Assembly (NCBI RefSeq): GCF_016862755.1
Contig: NZ_BONO01000006.1
Span: forward strand, 1-64,000
DNA length: 64,000 nucleotides
From: Cellulomonas pakistanensis
GTDB lineage: Bacteria; Actinomycetota; Actinomycetes; Actinomycetales; Cellulomonadaceae
Reading direction: 5' to 3'
Below, piece after piece: positions 23,349 through 32,914 of the stretch. The translations under genes and the position numbers were made by a program. Numbering within the stretch: the stretch's first letter is position 1; every line of letters begins with the position of its first letter. The notes under the pieces were generated by a model. That model did not search any database. It was not told the origin of the DNA and saw only the letters and a list, made by a program, of their open reading frames with translations.

Positions 23349-25229
23349 GTGTCCCCGATCCCGAGCGCCGAGCAGTCCCGGCGCATCACCCCCGCGGCGA
23401 CCCCGCCCGAGCTGCTGCGCAACTTCTGCATCATCGCGCACATCGACCACGGCAAGTCGACCCTCGCCGACCGCATGCTCCAGCTGACCGGCGTCGTCGA
23501 GGCCCGCGCCATGCGCGCGCAGTACCTCGACCGCATGGACATCGAGCGCGAGCGCGGGATCACGATCAAGTCGCAGGCCGTGCGCATGCCCTGGGCGATG
23601 GGGGACACCCCCTACGCGCTCAACATGATCGACACCCCGGGACACGTCGACTTCACCTACGAGGTGTCCCGGTCGCTCGCCGCCTGCGAGGGCGCCGTGC
23701 TGCTGGTCGACGCCGCGCAGGGCATCGAGGCGCAGACGCTGGCCAACCTGTACCTGGCGATGGAGAACGACCTCCAGATCATCCCGGTGCTGAACAAGAT
23801 CGACCTGCCGGCGGCGCAGCCCGAGAAGTACGCGGAGGAGCTCGCGAGCCTCATCGGCGGCGACCCGGCGGACTGCCTCAAGGTGTCCGGCAAGACGGGC
23901 GAGGGCGTCGAGGCGCTGCTGGACCGGATCGTCGAGCTGGTCCCGGCCCCGGTCGGCGACCCCGACGCCCCGGCGCGCGCGATGATCTTCGACTCGGTCT
24001 ACGACACCTACCGCGGCGTCGTGACCTACGTGCGGGTCAAGGACGGCAACCTCAACCCGCGCGAGCGCATCGCGATGATGTCGACGAAGGCCACGCACGA
24101 GCTGCTGGAGATCGGCGTCATCTCGCCCGAGCCCGTCCCGACCAAGGGCCTGGGCGTCGGCGAGGTCGGCTACCTCATCACCGGCGTGAAGGACGTCCGC
24201 CAGTCGAAGGTCGGCGACACCGTCACGAACGCGAGCAAGCCGGCCACCGAGGCGATCGGCGGCTACTCCGACCCGAAGCCGATGGTGTTCTCGGGCCTGT
24301 ACCCGATCGACGGCTCCGACTACCCGGTGCTGCGCGACGCGCTCGACAAGCTCAAGCTCAACGACGCCGCGCTGAACTACGAGCCCGAGACCTCGGTCGC
24401 GCTGGGCTTCGGGTTCCGCGTCGGGTTCCTCGGGCTGCTGCACCTCGAGATCATCCGGGAGCGGCTGGAGCGCGAGTTCAACCTCGACCTCATCTCGACC
24501 GCGCCCAACGTGGTCTACGAGGTGACGATGGAGGACCGCCAGGTCGTCACGGTCACCAACCCGAGCGAGTTCCCGGGCGGCAAGATCCGCGAGGTGCGCG
24601 AGCCGATCGTGAAGTCGACGATCCTGGCCCCGAGCGAGTTCATCGGCGCGATCATGGAGCTCTGCCAGGGCAAGCGCGGCGACCTGCTCGGCATGGACTA
24701 CCTGTCCGAGGACCGCGTCGAGATGCGCTACACGCTGCCGCTCGCGGAGATCGTGTTCGACTTCTTCGACCAGCTGAAGTCCCGCACCCGCGGCTACGCC
24801 AGCCTCGACTACGAGCCCGTCGGCGAGCAGGTCGCGGACCTGGTGAAGGTCGACATCCTGCTGCAGGGCGAGCAGGTCGACGCGTTCAGCTCGATCGTGC
24901 ACAAGGACAAGGCGTACTCGTACGGCGTGATGATGGCGTCCAAGCTCAAGGACCTCATCCCGCGCCAGCAGTTCGAGGTGCCGATCCAGGCGGCCGTCGG
25001 CTCGCGCGTCATCGCCCGCGAGACCATCCGCGCGATCCGCAAGGACGTCCTCGCCAAGTGCTACGGCGGCGACATCACCCGCAAGCGGAAGCTGCTGGAG
25101 AAGCAGAAGGAGGGCAAGAAGCGCATGAAGACCATCGGCCGGGTCGACGTGCCGCAGGAGGCCTTCATCGCGGCGCTCTCGTCCGACGCGGGCGGCGCCA
25201 AGGACGCCAAGGACGCGAAGAAGAAGTGA
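23349..25229 (+). CDS. lepA: Elongation factor 4
   Basis: This 626-aa translational GTPase back-translocates or remodels stalled ribosomes. The G domain shows AHIDHGKST (P-loop), [22 protein letters not shown] and SGKTGEG. The LepA-specific C-terminal domain includes [45 protein letters not shown]. The Lys-rich end [33 protein letters not shown] is also typical. The GTG at 23349 is chosen over 23304 because GAGGGAG lies upstream and it gives a family-like N terminus. The last 20 residues add an Ala/Lys/Asp tail. It overlaps hemW by 4 bp (GTGA). Confidence 0.96.
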   Translation: MSPIPSAEQSRRITPAATPPELLRNFCIIAHIDHGKSTLADRMLQLTGVVEARAMRAQYLDRMDIERERGITIKSQAVRMPWAMGDTPYALNMIDTPGHVDFTYEVSRSLAACEGAVLLVDAAQGIEAQTLANLYLAMENDLQIIPVLNKIDLPAAQPEKYAEELASLIGGDPADCLKVSGKTGEGVEALLDRIVELVPAPVGDPDAPARAMIFDSVYDTYRGVVTYVRVKDGNLNPRERIAMMSTKATHELLEIGVISPEPVPTKGLGVGEVGYLITGVKDVRQSKVGDTVTNASKPATEAIGGYSDPKPMVFSGLYPIDGSDYPVLRDALDKLKLNDAALNYEPETSVALGFGFRVGFLGLLHLEIIRERLEREFNLDLISTAPNVVYEVTMEDRQVVTVTNPSEFPGGKIREVREPIVKSTILAPSEFIGAIMELCQGKRGDLLGMDYLSEDRVEMRYTLPLAEIVFDFFDQLKSRTRGYASLDYEPVGEQVADLVKVDILLQGEQVDAFSSIVHKDKAYSYGVMMASKLKDLIPRQQFEVPIQAAVGSRVIARETIRAIRKDVLAKCYGGDITRKRKLLEKQKEGKKRMKTIGRVDVPQEAFIAALSSDAGGAKDAKDAKKK

Positions 25230-26473
25230 GCCCGGCGCTCCCGGAGGGTGACGCCGCTCCCGCGGACGGCGCCCTCCCGCCGAGCGTGCGCGCGGGCGCG
25301 GGCCGGCGCGGGTTCGGCGTGTACCTGCACGTCCCGTTCTGCACCGTGCGCTGCGGGTACTGCGACTTCAACACGTACACGGCGACCGAGCTCGGCGGCG
25401 GCGCGTCCCAGGTGGCCTACGCCGACACGGCGCTGGCCGAGATCACGCTCGGCGCCCGCGTGATGCGGGACGCCGGCCTGCCGGAGCGGCCCGCGTCGAC
25501 GGTGTTCGTCGGCGGCGGCACCCCGACCGTGCTGCCGGCCGGCGACCTGGTCCGGATGCTCGACGGCGTCCGCGGCGCCTGGGGCCTGGCGGACGACGCC
25601 GAGGTCACGACCGAGGCGAACCCCGACTCGGTCACCCCGGAGTCGCTCGCCGAGCTGCGCCGGGGCGGGTTCACGCGGGTGTCGTTCGGCATGCAGTCCG
25701 CGGTGCCGCACGTGCTCGCGACCCTGGAGCGCACCCACGACCCGCGGCGGATCCCAGACGTCGTGCGCTGGGCGCGGGACGCGGGGCTCGCCGTGTCGCT
25801 CGACCTCATCTACGGCACGCCGGGGGAGTCGCTCGCCGATTGGCGGACCTCGCTGGAGACGGCGCTGGCGACCGGGGTCGACCACGTGTCGGCGTACGCG
25901 CTCGTCGTCGAGCGGGGCACGAAGATGGCGGTCCAGGTGCGGCGCGGCGACCTCGCGCTGCCCGACGAGGACGACCAGGCCGCGAAGTACGAGCTCGCCG
26001 ACGACCTGCTGACGGCCGCCGGGCTGACCTGGTACGAGGTGAGCAACTGGGCGCGCACCCCAGCGGACGCCTGCCGGCACAACCTCGCCTACTGGAGGAA
26101 TGACGACTGGTGGGGCGTCGGCCCCGGCGCGCACAGCCACGTCGGCGGCGTGCGGTGGTGGAACGTCAAGCACCCGCGCGCCTACGCGGCGCGGCTGGCC
26201 GCGGGGGAGAGCCCGGCTGCGGGGCGCGAGACGGTCGAGGACGCCTCGGCGCGGCTCGAGCGGGTCATGCTCGGCGTGCGGCTGCACGAGGGGCTGCCGG
26301 TCGACGCGCTGAGCCCGGCCGCGCGCTCGCGGGTCGCGGGCCTCGTGGCCGACGGGCTGGTCGACGGCCGGGCCGCCCTGGGGGCCGCGGGCGACGCCCC
26401 GGGGCGGCGGGTGCGCCTCACGCGGCGCGGTCGGCTGCTGGCCGACGCGGTCGTCCGCACGCTCGCGGACTGA
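25226..26473 (+). CDS. hemW: HemW-type radical SAM protein (coproporphyrinogen III oxidase-like)
   Basis: This 415-aa radical SAM protein carries the cluster motif CTVRCGYC (CxxxCxxC) in [20 protein letters not shown]. It also has [12 protein letters not shown], the SAM-binding [31 protein letters not shown], and [14 protein letters not shown]. HemW proteins are heme chaperones that deliver heme to membrane targets and are often misnamed oxygen-independent coproporphyrinogen oxidases. The initial VYLHVPFC and the HemW C-terminal domain ([22 protein letters not shown]) support the HemW assignment. The GTG start overlaps the lepA stop, and lepA-hemW is a common actinobacterial pair. A 21-bp palindrome terminates the unit. 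Confidence 0.9.
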   Translation: MSPALPEGDAAPADGALPPSVRAGAGRRGFGVYLHVPFCTVRCGYCDFNTYTATELGGGASQVAYADTALAEITLGARVMRDAGLPERPASTVFVGGGTPTVLPAGDLVRMLDGVRGAWGLADDAEVTTEANPDSVTPESLAELRRGGFTRVSFGMQSAVPHVLATLERTHDPRRIPDVVRWARDAGLAVSLDLIYGTPGESLADWRTSLETALATGVDHVSAYALVVERGTKMAVQVRRGDLALPDEDDQAAKYELADDLLTAAGLTWYEVSNWARTPADACRHNLAYWRNDDWWGVGPGAHSHVGGVRWWNVKHPRAYAARLAAGESPAAGRETVEDASARLERVMLGVRLHEGLPVDALSPAARSRVAGLVADGLVDGRAALGAAGDAPGRRVRLTRRGRLLADAVVRTLAD

Positions 26474-26499
26474 GCCGGACCACCCGGGCCGCTGGAGTG

Positions 26500-26543
26500 G
26501 AAGATCCGGCCCGACACGCCGGGGCGTGTCGGGCCGGATCTTC
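26500..26543. terminator. Near-perfect 21-bp palindromic terminator, bidirectional
   Basis: Arms 26500-26520 and 26523-26543 are exact reverse complements with only two bases between them. It lies between the convergent hemW and DUF4870 genes and probably stops transcription from both sides. Confidence 0.9.
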
Positions 26544-26563
26544 GCCTCGTCAGTGCGCGTGGG

Positions 26564-27013
26564 TCACTTCACCAGGCGCAGGGTGACCGGGTAGCGGTAC
26601 CACTGGCCCTTGTTGACGGCGACGGCGGCCAGGATCGCGAACACCAGCGCGGCGACGCCGACCACGAAGGGCAGGAACGACAGCCAGCCGAACGTGATCC
26701 CCGCGAGGATCCACGACGCGACGTACGCGATCGCGACGGTGATCTGGAAGTTCAGCGCCTCCTTGGCCTGGTCGTCCAGGAACGGGCCGCGGCCCTTGAA
26801 CACCAGCCAGACGACCAGCGGGGCGACGAACGAGAACAGGATCCCGCCCAGGTGCGCGAGCAGCGACCAGGTCTTCTCCTCGTCCGGGCGCAGCGGCTGC
26901 TGCGGCTGGCCGCCGTACGGCTGCTGCGGCTGGCCGCCGTAGGGCTGCTGGGGCTGACCGCCGAACGGCGGCTGCTGCGGGCCGCCGGCGGGCGGCTGCT
27001 GGTCGTACGACAT
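26564..27013 (-). CDS. DUF4870 domain membrane protein
   Basis: This 149-aa protein has a Pro/Gln/Gly/Tyr-rich cytoplasmic N terminus with three copies of a PQQPYGGQ-type repeat (residues about 12-40). The DUF4870 domain follows: EEKTWSLLAHLGGILFSFVAPLVVWLVFKGRGPFLDDQAKEALNFQ and two more membrane segments, ending with WYRYPVTLRLVK. DUF4870 proteins are small, widespread membrane proteins of unknown function, sometimes thought to contain a Tic20-like fold. The neighbour at 27174 carries a similar repeat-rich N terminus and is divergently transcribed, so the two may be regulated together. Confidence 0.88.
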   Translation of the reverse strand: MSYDQQPPAGGPQQPPFGGQPQQPYGGQPQQPYGGQPQQPLRPDEEKTWSLLAHLGGILFSFVAPLVVWLVFKGRGPFLDDQAKEALNFQITVAIAYVASWILAGITFGWLSFLPFVVGVAALVFAILAAVAVNKGQWYRYPVTLRLVK

Positions 27014-27049
27014 GGGTCTCCTCGGGTGCTGCAGGGCTACGGCGGTCGC

Positions 27050-27055
27050 AGCGTA
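27050..27055 (-). promoter_or_regulatory. -10 element of DUF4870 gene
   Basis: TACGCT on the minus strand, 36 nt before the ATG at 27013, with GAGGAG as ribosome binding site between them. Confidence 0.4.
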
Positions 27056-27103
27056 GCGGTGTGACCGGGTCGTTCGTCCCCTTCTGTCCAGGGATCGGCC
27101 TCC

Positions 27104-27133
27104 TTGACACGCGTCGGCCGCCTTCGGTTCGCT
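27104..27133 (+). promoter_or_regulatory. -35/-10 promoter of repeat-rich membrane protein gene
   Basis: A consensus TTGACA at 27104-27109 is followed 18 bp later by TTCGCT at 27128-27133. The mRNA would have a leader of about 35 nt with AGGAGGG before the ATG at 27174. Confidence 0.5.
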
Positions 27134-27173
27134 GGCGCGACGGGCGACCGACGCCCGGGCCAGGAGGGCAGCG

Positions 27174-28085
27174 ATGACGGAGAACCCCGGCGGTACGCCG
27201 CCGCGCGACGACGAGCCGGCGACCCCGCCGCCGCCCGCGGGCGCGTACCCGCCGCCGCCCGGCTACGGCCAGCAGCAGATGTACGGCCAGCAGCCGCCCT
27301 ACGGCCAGCAGCCGCCCTACGGCCAGCAGCAGCCCTACGGCCAGCAGCCGCCCTACGGCCAGCCGCCCTACGGCCCGCCCCACCCCCAGCAGTACGGCGC
27401 GCCCACCGGGGGCACCGGCGTCGGCGAGGCGTTCTCCTGGGGCTGGACCAAGTTCACCCAGAACGTCGGACCGTTCCTGCTGGGCGTCCTCGCGTACCTG
27501 GCCGTGATCGTCGCCGTGTCCGTCGTGCTGTCGATCGCGATCATCGGCGGCAGCGTCGCCAGCGTGGACCCGGCCACCCAGGAGCTGCGCGACGGCGCCG
27601 GCTTCGGGCTCGTGTTCGGCTACCTGCTGGTGCTCGCGGTCGTCCTGCTGCTGACGGCGTTCATGCAGGCCGGCGTGACCCGCGCGTCGCTCGAGGTCGC
27701 GGACGGCCGCCGGGTCGAGGTCGGCACGTTCTTCCGGTTCGAGAACCTCGGCAGCGTCCTGCTCGCGGCCCTGCTCGTCGGGCTGGGCACCGGCATCGGG
27801 TCCCTGCTGTTCGTGCTGCCGGGCCTCGTGTTCGCGTTCTTCGCGCAGTTCACGCTGTTCTTCGTCATCGACAAGCGCCTGTCGCCGGTGGACGCGATCA
27901 AGGCCAGCTTCACGCTCGTGTACCGGAACGTCGGCACGGTCGTCCTGCTGTTCCTGGGCGTGTACGCCGCGAACCTGGTCGGCTCGGCGCTGTGCGGCGT
28001 CGGCCAGCTGGTGTCGTTCCCGGTCGGCCTGCTGGCGACGACGTGGATGTACCGCCGGCTCCAGGCCGAGCCCGTCGCGCCCTGA
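27174..28085 (+). CDS. Membrane protein with YGQQ-repeat N terminus
   Basis: This 303-aa protein starts with a 75-residue cytoplasmic tail of YGQQPP repeats. About five hydrophobic segments follow from residue 90, including GPFLLGVLAYLAVIVAVSVVLS and VFGYLLVLAVVLLLTAFMQAGVTRASLEVADGRRVEVGTFFRFENLGSVLLAALLVGLG. The sequence from VGEAFSWGWTKFTQN to the end resembles the large class of actinobacterial integral membrane proteins with glycerophosphoryl-diesterase-membrane-like or DUF975-like folds. No enzyme motif is visible. Such low-complexity tails may mediate phase separation or protein contacts, which is conjecture. The ATG has AGGAGGG 6 nt upstream. It is divergent from the DUF4870 gene. Confidence 0.75.
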   Translation: MTENPGGTPPRDDEPATPPPPAGAYPPPPGYGQQQMYGQQPPYGQQPPYGQQQPYGQQPPYGQPPYGPPHPQQYGAPTGGTGVGEAFSWGWTKFTQNVGPFLLGVLAYLAVIVAVSVVLSIAIIGGSVASVDPATQELRDGAGFGLVFGYLLVLAVVLLLTAFMQAGVTRASLEVADGRRVEVGTFFRFENLGSVLLAALLVGLGTGIGSLLFVLPGLVFAFFAQFTLFFVIDKRLSPVDAIKASFTLVYRNVGTVVLLFLGVYAANLVGSALCGVGQLVSFPVGLLATTWMYRRLQAEPVAP

Positions 28086-28093
28086 CGACGCCG

Positions 28094-28126
28094 CGTGACG
28101 GCGCCCGCGGTCAGGGTGCCGTCACG
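28094..28126. terminator. Hairpin between convergent genes
   Basis: CGTGACGGC at 28094-28102 pairs with GCCGTCACG at 28118-28126. The right arm lies within the last codons of the DUF3097 gene. It probably acts as a shared terminator. Confidence 0.6.
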
Positions 28127-28962
28127 AAGTCGATCAGCTCCTCGACCCGGCCGAGCAGCGACGGCTCCAGGTCGGCGTACGACCGCACCGAGCGCAGGAT
28201 CCGCTGCCAGGCGCGGGCGACGTCGGCCTGCTCGGCGGCGGGCCAGCCGAGCTCGCGCAGGATGCCGCGCTTCCACTCGGTGCCGCGCTCGATCGTCGGC
28301 CACGCGGTGAGCCCGACGCGCGCGGGCTTCACGGCCTGCCACACGTCGACGTAGGGGTGCCCGAGCACGAGCAGCGTCCCGGCGGGCACCGTCCGCGCCG
28401 CCTCGTCGGCGATCCGCTGCTCCTTCGACCCGGGCACCAGGTGGTCGACCAGCACGCCGACCTTCTTGCCGGGTCCCGGCCGGAAGTCGCGGAGGGCGTC
28501 CACCAGGTTGTCCACGCCGTCGAGCAGCTCGACCACGACGCCCTCGGCGCGCAGGTCGTCACCCCAGACCTTCTCGACCAGCTCGGCGTCGTGCTTGCCC
28601 TCGACCCAGATCCGCGAGCCGATGGCAACCCGCGCGCGCTGGTCGGCGGCGGCGAGCGACCCGGACGCGGTGCGCTTCGGGCCGGTGGGTGCGGTCGGCC
28701 GCGGCGGCACCAGCTCGACCGGCTTCCCGTCGACCCAGAACCCCGGGCCGAGCCGGAACGTCCGCGTGCGTCCCTTGCGGTCCTCCAGGACGACGACGTG
28801 CTCGCCGCCGGACTTCTCGACCCGGACGACGGCCCCGACCCAGCCGGTCGTGACCTCCTCGACGACCAGGCCCCGCTCGGCGGGCGTGGGGGTGGAGGTG
28901 GGGCGGCGGTGCGCGGCGGGCGAGCCGCCGGACAGCACGTCGGTTCCGTAGCGGTCTGTCAC
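28111..28962 (-). CDS. DUF3097 family protein
   Basis: This 283-aa protein is of the actinobacteria-restricted DUF3097 family. After a disordered N terminus comes a small beta-barrel (GWVGAVVRVEKSGGEHVVVLEDRKGRTRTFRLGPGFWVDGKPVEL). A Toprim-like core follows: ARVAIGSRIWVEGKHDAELVEKVWGDDLRAEGVVVELLDGVDNL and VGVLVDHLVPGSKEQRIADEAA. The EGKHD and DHL acids suggest metal-dependent nucleic acid chemistry or binding, but no activity is established that I know of. The GTG at 28962 is preferred because a TAGGCT -10 lies 7 nt upstream, although the frame stays open further. It shares a 49-bp promoter region with the divergent MFS gene. Confidence 0.82.
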   Translation of the reverse strand: MTDRYGTDVLSGGSPAAHRRPTSTPTPAERGLVVEEVTTGWVGAVVRVEKSGGEHVVVLEDRKGRTRTFRLGPGFWVDGKPVELVPPRPTAPTGPKRTASGSLAAADQRARVAIGSRIWVEGKHDAELVEKVWGDDLRAEGVVVELLDGVDNLVDALRDFRPGPGKKVGVLVDHLVPGSKEQRIADEAARTVPAGTLLVLGHPYVDVWQAVKPARVGLTAWPTIERGTEWKRGILRELGWPAAEQADVARAWQRILRSVRSYADLEPSLLGRVEELIDFVTAP

Positions 28963-28969
28963 CCGCGGC

Positions 28970-28975
28970 AGCCTA
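28970..28975 (-). promoter_or_regulatory. -10 element, leaderless promoter of DUF3097 gene
   Basis: TAGGCT on the minus strand ends 7 nt before the GTG at 28962. Confidence 0.5.
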
Positions 28976-29011
28976 GGTGCCGACCGACCGGCCGCGTGGT
29001 ACGACACGACG

Positions 29012-30601
29012 GTGACGTCGAGCCCCGCGCAGCACCCCGACCGCCCCGGCAGCCCGGCCGGCAGCCAGCCGGGCGGCCGGCCCGGCAGCAGCCCGGGCAC
29101 CCCGGCCGGCTCCGAGCCCGACCCGCACCGCTGGCGCGCCCTCGGCGTCTGCCTGGCGATCGGGTTCATCACGATGCTCGACGTCTCCATCGTCAACGTG
29201 GCGCTGCCGTCCATCGAGCGCAGCCTGGACGCCGGCGCGAGCCAGCTGCAGCTGATCGTCGCCGGGTACACCCTGGCGTTCGGCCTGGTGCTCGTGCCCG
29301 CGGGCCGGCTCGGCGACGCCCGCGGCCGCCGGGCGCTGTTCCTGATCGGGCTGGTGGGGTTCGCCCTCACCAGCCTGGGCGCCGGCCTGGCGCCGTCCGA
29401 CGAGGCGCTCGCGGTCGCGCGCCTGCTGCAGGGCATGAGCGCGGGCCTGCTGAACCCGCAGGTGGTCGGCACGATCCAGCAGCTGTTCACCGGCTACGAG
29501 CGCGGCCGGGCGTTCGGCTGGTTCGGCGCCACCATCGGGGTGTCGACGGCGCTCGGCCCGCTGCTCGGCGGCCTGATCATCCAGGCGTTCGGCGCGGAGG
29601 AGGGCTGGCGCTGGGTGTTCTTCGTCAACGTGCCGGTCATCGCCGTCGTGCTGCCGTTCGCGCTGCGGTTCCTGCCGCGCGGGGCGGTCGGCCGGGCGAC
29701 GGCGACCGGGCCGGGCGGGCGCCCGCGACTCGACGTGGTCGGCCTGGCGGGCGTGGCGCTGACCGCCGCGGCGGTGATGGTGCCGTTCGTCACGACGACG
29801 GGGGAGGGCGGCGACGACCCGGCGCGCTGGTGGTGGCTCGCGGTCGCCGCCGTGCTCGGCGTCGCGACGGTGGTGTGGGAGCGCGGGTACCAGCGGCGCA
29901 CGAGCGCGGCCGTGCTCGACCCGCGGGTACTGGGCGAGCCGGCGTTCCGGAACGGCGCACTGCTGGGCATCGCCTACTTCGCGGGGTTCACGTCGGTGTT
30001 CCTGGTGGCGACGCTCTACCTGCAGCAGGTCGCCGGGTTCACGCCGCTGCAGGCCGGCCTGGTCAACATGCCGTTCGCGATCGCGTCCGCGGTGTCGGCG
30101 CAGCGCTCCGGCCGCCTGGTGGCGACCCGGGGGCGGGCGCTGGTCGTCGTCGGCCTGGGGCTGGTCGTCCTCGGGCTGATCGGCACCGACCTCGCGATCC
30201 GGTTCGTCGACCCGCCGGCCGTCGGGTTCGTCATGGCGGCGACGCAGATGGTCGCGGGCGCCGGCAGCGGGTTCGTGATCGCGCCGAACCAGACCCTCAC
30301 GCTGGCGCGCGTGCCGGTCGAGCGGGCGGGCGTCGCGGGCAGCATGCTGCAGGTCGGCCAGCGCATCGGGTCGGCGCTCGGCGTCGCCGTCGCGCTGTCG
30401 ACGTACTACTCCGCCCTGGCGTCGGGCGTCGAGGGCGCGGCGGCCGCGGGGCGCGCGCTGCTCATCACGGTCGCGCTGGTCGCCGTGGCCCTCGTCGTCG
30501 GCCTGGTCGACCTGCGCGCGCGGCGGCGCGACGCGGACGCGGAGGCCGGCGCGGCAGGCGGCGCCGGGACCGACGCCGCGTCCGCGCCCGCGGACGCGTA
30601 G
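29012..30601 (+). CDS. MFS transporter, DHA2 (EmrB/QacA) family
   Basis: This 529-aa protein has 14 predicted membrane segments and the DHA2 hallmarks: FITMLDVSIVNVALPSIERSLDAGASQLQLIVAGYTLAFGLVLVPAGRLGDARGRR, then the motif C region GATIGVSTALGPLLGGLI and WRWVFFVNVPV. It probably exports drugs or lipophilic compounds in exchange for protons. The first 37 residues are a Pro/Gly/Ser-rich cytoplasmic tail. The GTG at 29012 follows a weak TACGAC -10 by 6 nt. Its stop codon (TAG 30599-30601) overlaps the -10 hexamer of hrcA, so the two genes are tightly packed but separately promoted. Confidence 0.88.
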   Translation: MTSSPAQHPDRPGSPAGSQPGGRPGSSPGTPAGSEPDPHRWRALGVCLAIGFITMLDVSIVNVALPSIERSLDAGASQLQLIVAGYTLAFGLVLVPAGRLGDARGRRALFLIGLVGFALTSLGAGLAPSDEALAVARLLQGMSAGLLNPQVVGTIQQLFTGYERGRAFGWFGATIGVSTALGPLLGGLIIQAFGAEEGWRWVFFVNVPVIAVVLPFALRFLPRGAVGRATATGPGGRPRLDVVGLAGVALTAAAVMVPFVTTTGEGGDDPARWWWLAVAAVLGVATVVWERGYQRRTSAAVLDPRVLGEPAFRNGALLGIAYFAGFTSVFLVATLYLQQVAGFTPLQAGLVNMPFAIASAVSAQRSGRLVATRGRALVVVGLGLVVLGLIGTDLAIRFVDPPAVGFVMAATQMVAGAGSGFVIAPNQTLTLARVPVERAGVAGSMLQVGQRIGSALGVAVALSTYYSALASGVEGAAAAGRALLITVALVAVALVVGLVDLRARRRDADAEAGAAGGAGTDAASAPADA

Positions 30602-30604
30602 AAT
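30599..30604 (+). promoter_or_regulatory. -10 element of hrcA operon
   Basis: TAGAAT, a near-ideal -10, overlaps both the stop codon of the upstream gene and the first base of the CIRCE operator. Transcription would start inside CIRCE. Confidence 0.65.
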
Positions 30605-30630
30605 TGGCACTCGGTTCCAGCGAGTGCCAG
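30604..30630. promoter_or_regulatory. CIRCE operator
   Basis: TTGGCACTC-N9-GAGTGCCAG is the classical HrcA-binding inverted repeat (consensus TTAGCACTC-N9-GAGTGCTAA) with one arm change on each side. It directly follows the -10 and precedes hrcA, indicating autoregulation of hrcA-dnaJ and heat induction. Confidence 0.93.
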
Positions 30631-30649
30631 GTCGGCCAGGGAGGTGGCG

Positions 30650-31681
30650 ATGAGCGAGGACCGCAGGCTGGACGTGCTGCGGGCGATCGTGGAGGACTAC
30701 GTCGCCACCCGCGAGCCCGTCGGCTCCCGCGCCCTGGTGGAGCGGCACTCCCTCGGGGTGTCGCCCGCGACGATCCGCAACGACATGGCGGCCCTGGAGG
30801 ACGCCGGGCTGATCGTGCAGCCGCACACCTCGGCCGGCCGGGTGCCGACCGACAAGGGCTACCGGCTGTTCGTCGACCGCCTCGCGACCGTCAAGCCGCT
30901 GTCCGCGCCGGAGCGCCGCGCGATCGAGACCTTCCTCGAGGACGCCGCCGACCTGGACGACGTCGTCGACCGCTCGGTGCGGCTGCTCGCGCAGCTGACC
31001 CACCAGGTCGCCGTCGTGCAGTACCCGTCGCTGCGCCGGACCGCGCTGCGGCACGTGGAGCTGGTCCCGGTCGGCGACCGGCACCTGCTCGTGGTGATCA
31101 TCACCGACCACGGCCGCGTCGAGCAGCGCACGATCGAGGTCCCGGACCCGCTGGACGTCGGCACGGTGGCGCGGCTGCGCGTCCGGCTGAACACCGCCGC
31201 GGCGGGTCGCCGGCTCGCCGAGCTCGGCACCGCGCTGTCCGACCTGGCCGACGACTTCGCCCCCGTGGACGGCCCGCTCGTGCGGGGCGTGGTGGCGGTG
31301 GTCGAGGACACGCTGGCCCAGGAGAGCGAGGAGCGCGTCGTGCTGGCGGGCACCGCGAACCTGGTCCGCGGCGGCGGGGCCGACTTCGCGCGCACGATCA
31401 GCCCCGTCCTGGAGGCGCTGGAGGAGCAGGTCGTCCTGCTGCGCCTGCTCGGCGAGATGGCCGAGGACGAGGCCGCGGTCTCCGTCCGGATCGGCCGCGA
31501 GACCCAGCACGAGGGGCTGCTCGAGACGAGCTTCGTGACCACCGGGTACGGCGGGCCCGACGGCGGCGGGACCGCGGTCGCCCGGATCGGCTCCGTCGGC
31601 CCGCTCCGCATGGACTACCCCGGGACCATCGCGTCCGTGCGCGCCGTCGCGCGGTACCTGTCCCGGATCCTCGCCGGATGA
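30650..31681 (+). CDS. hrcA: Heat-inducible transcription repressor HrcA
   Basis: This 343-aa repressor binds CIRCE and is kept active by GroEL in other bacteria. The winged helix (residues about 1-90) contains [62 protein letters not shown], the signature of the family. The GAF-like and insertion domains follow, ending [22 protein letters not shown]. Two in-frame starts exist; the ATG at 30650 is chosen because AGGGAGG ends 5 nt before it, while the GTG at 30644 lies inside that sequence. dnaJ follows after 97 bp. dnaK-grpE are not in the window, so this is the separate hrcA-dnaJ unit common in Actinobacteria. Confidence 0.97.
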   Translation: MSEDRRLDVLRAIVEDYVATREPVGSRALVERHSLGVSPATIRNDMAALEDAGLIVQPHTSAGRVPTDKGYRLFVDRLATVKPLSAPERRAIETFLEDAADLDDVVDRSVRLLAQLTHQVAVVQYPSLRRTALRHVELVPVGDRHLLVVIITDHGRVEQRTIEVPDPLDVGTVARLRVRLNTAAAGRRLAELGTALSDLADDFAPVDGPLVRGVVAVVEDTLAQESEERVVLAGTANLVRGGGADFARTISPVLEALEEQVVLLRLLGEMAEDEAAVSVRIGRETQHEGLLETSFVTTGYGGPDGGGTAVARIGSVGPLRMDYPGTIASVRAVARYLSRILAG

Positions 31682-31778
31682 GCGCCGGCCGGGCACCGAC
31701 CCGCGTCCCCGCACGTTCAGCAACGAGCACCCGACCCGCGCACGCGCGCGAGGACGACACACGCACAGGAAGTGACGA

Positions 31779-32912
31779 GTGAGCGACTACTACGAGGTCC
31801 TCGGCGTCCAGCGGGACGCCACGCCCGAGCAGATCAAGAAGGCGTACCGCCGCCTCGCGCGCGAGCTGCACCCCGACGTCGCGGGCGCGGACGCCGGCTC
31901 CGAGGACCGGTTCAAGGACGTCTCGCGCGCCTACGAGGTGCTGTCCAACCCCGAGAAGCGCCGCATGTACGACATGGGCGCGGACCCGTCGGCCCCCGGC
32001 GGCGGCATGGGCGGCCAGGGCGGCTTCGGCTTCCAGGACATCTTCGAGACGTTCTTCGGCGCGGCGGCCGGCGCCGGCGCGCAGCGCGGCCCCATCCCGC
32101 GCGCCCGCCGCGGCCAGGACGCGCTGCTGCGGCTCGACATCGACCTCGCCGAGGCGACGTTCGGCACGCACCGGGAGGTCCCGGTCGAGACGGCCGTGGT
32201 CTGCCCGACCTGCGACGGCTCCTGCTGCCGCCCGGGCACCTCGCCGCGCACCTGCGACGTCTGCGGCGGCCGCGGCTCCGTCCAGCGGGTCGCCCGGTCG
32301 TTCCTCGGCCAGGTCATGACCTCGCAGCCGTGCGCCGCGTGCCACGGCTTCGGCACCGTCATCCCCGAGCCGTGCACCGAGTGCGCCGGCGAGGGCCGCG
32401 TGCGGTCGCGCCGCACGCTCGAGGTCGACGTCCCCGCGGGCGTGGACACCGGCACCCGGATCAAGCTCACCGCGCAGGGCGAGGTCGGCCCCGCCGGCGG
32501 CCCGGCCGGCGACATCTACCTCGAGGTGCGCGAGCGCAAGCACGAGACGTTCGTCCGCGAGGGCGACGACCTGCACTGCACGCTCGAGGTCCCGATGACC
32601 GCGGCCGCGCTCGGCACCGTGCTGACCCTCGACACGCTCGACGGCCCGCAGGAGGTCGACCTGCGCCCGGGCACCCAGCCCGCCCAGGTCGTCACGCTGC
32701 GCGGGCTCGGTGTGGGCCACCTGCACGCCGGCGGCCGCGGCGACCTGCACGTGCACGTGGACGTCCACGTGCCGACGTCGCTCGACGACGAGCAGGCCGA
32801 GCTGCTGCGGCGGCTCGCCGGCCTGCGCGGCGAGGAGCGGCCCGAGGCGCGGCTGTCCGCGTCCGGCGGCGGCGTGTTCGCCAAGCTCCGCGACAAGCTC
32901 GCCGGGCGCTGA
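31779..32912 (+). CDS. dnaJ: Molecular chaperone DnaJ (hrcA-linked copy)
   Basis: This 377-aa type I J-protein stimulates DnaK. The J domain occupies residues 2-68 with the HPD motif ([11 protein letters not shown]). A Gly-rich linker follows, then a zinc-finger region at about 140-215 and the C-terminal substrate-binding barrels. The zinc centre has four Cys pairs ([31 protein letters not shown]). The first repeat reads CPTCDGSCC instead of CxxCxGxG, so an extra Cys replaces the usual Gly. The GTG at 31779 follows AGGAAG. It is co-transcribed with hrcA, and rsmE starts 2 bp after it. Actinobacteria often have a second dnaJ with dnaK, so this is likely the DnaJ2-type copy. Confidence 0.95.
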   Translation: MSDYYEVLGVQRDATPEQIKKAYRRLARELHPDVAGADAGSEDRFKDVSRAYEVLSNPEKRRMYDMGADPSAPGGGMGGQGGFGFQDIFETFFGAAAGAGAQRGPIPRARRGQDALLRLDIDLAEATFGTHREVPVETAVVCPTCDGSCCRPGTSPRTCDVCGGRGSVQRVARSFLGQVMTSQPCAACHGFGTVIPEPCTECAGEGRVRSRRTLEVDVPAGVDTGTRIKLTAQGEVGPAGGPAGDIYLEVRERKHETFVREGDDLHCTLEVPMTAAALGTVLTLDTLDGPQEVDLRPGTQPAQVVTLRGLGVGHLHAGGRGDLHVHVDVHVPTSLDDEQAELLRRLAGLRGEERPEARLSASGGGVFAKLRDKLAGR

Positions 32913-32914
32913 GC

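Noticed and set aside
26852-27383. Repeated CTG-CGG-type DNA around 26900 and 27300 as a CRISPR array
   Set aside because: The periodic DNA encodes Pro/Gln/Gly/Tyr repeats in two real membrane proteins and has no unique spacers.
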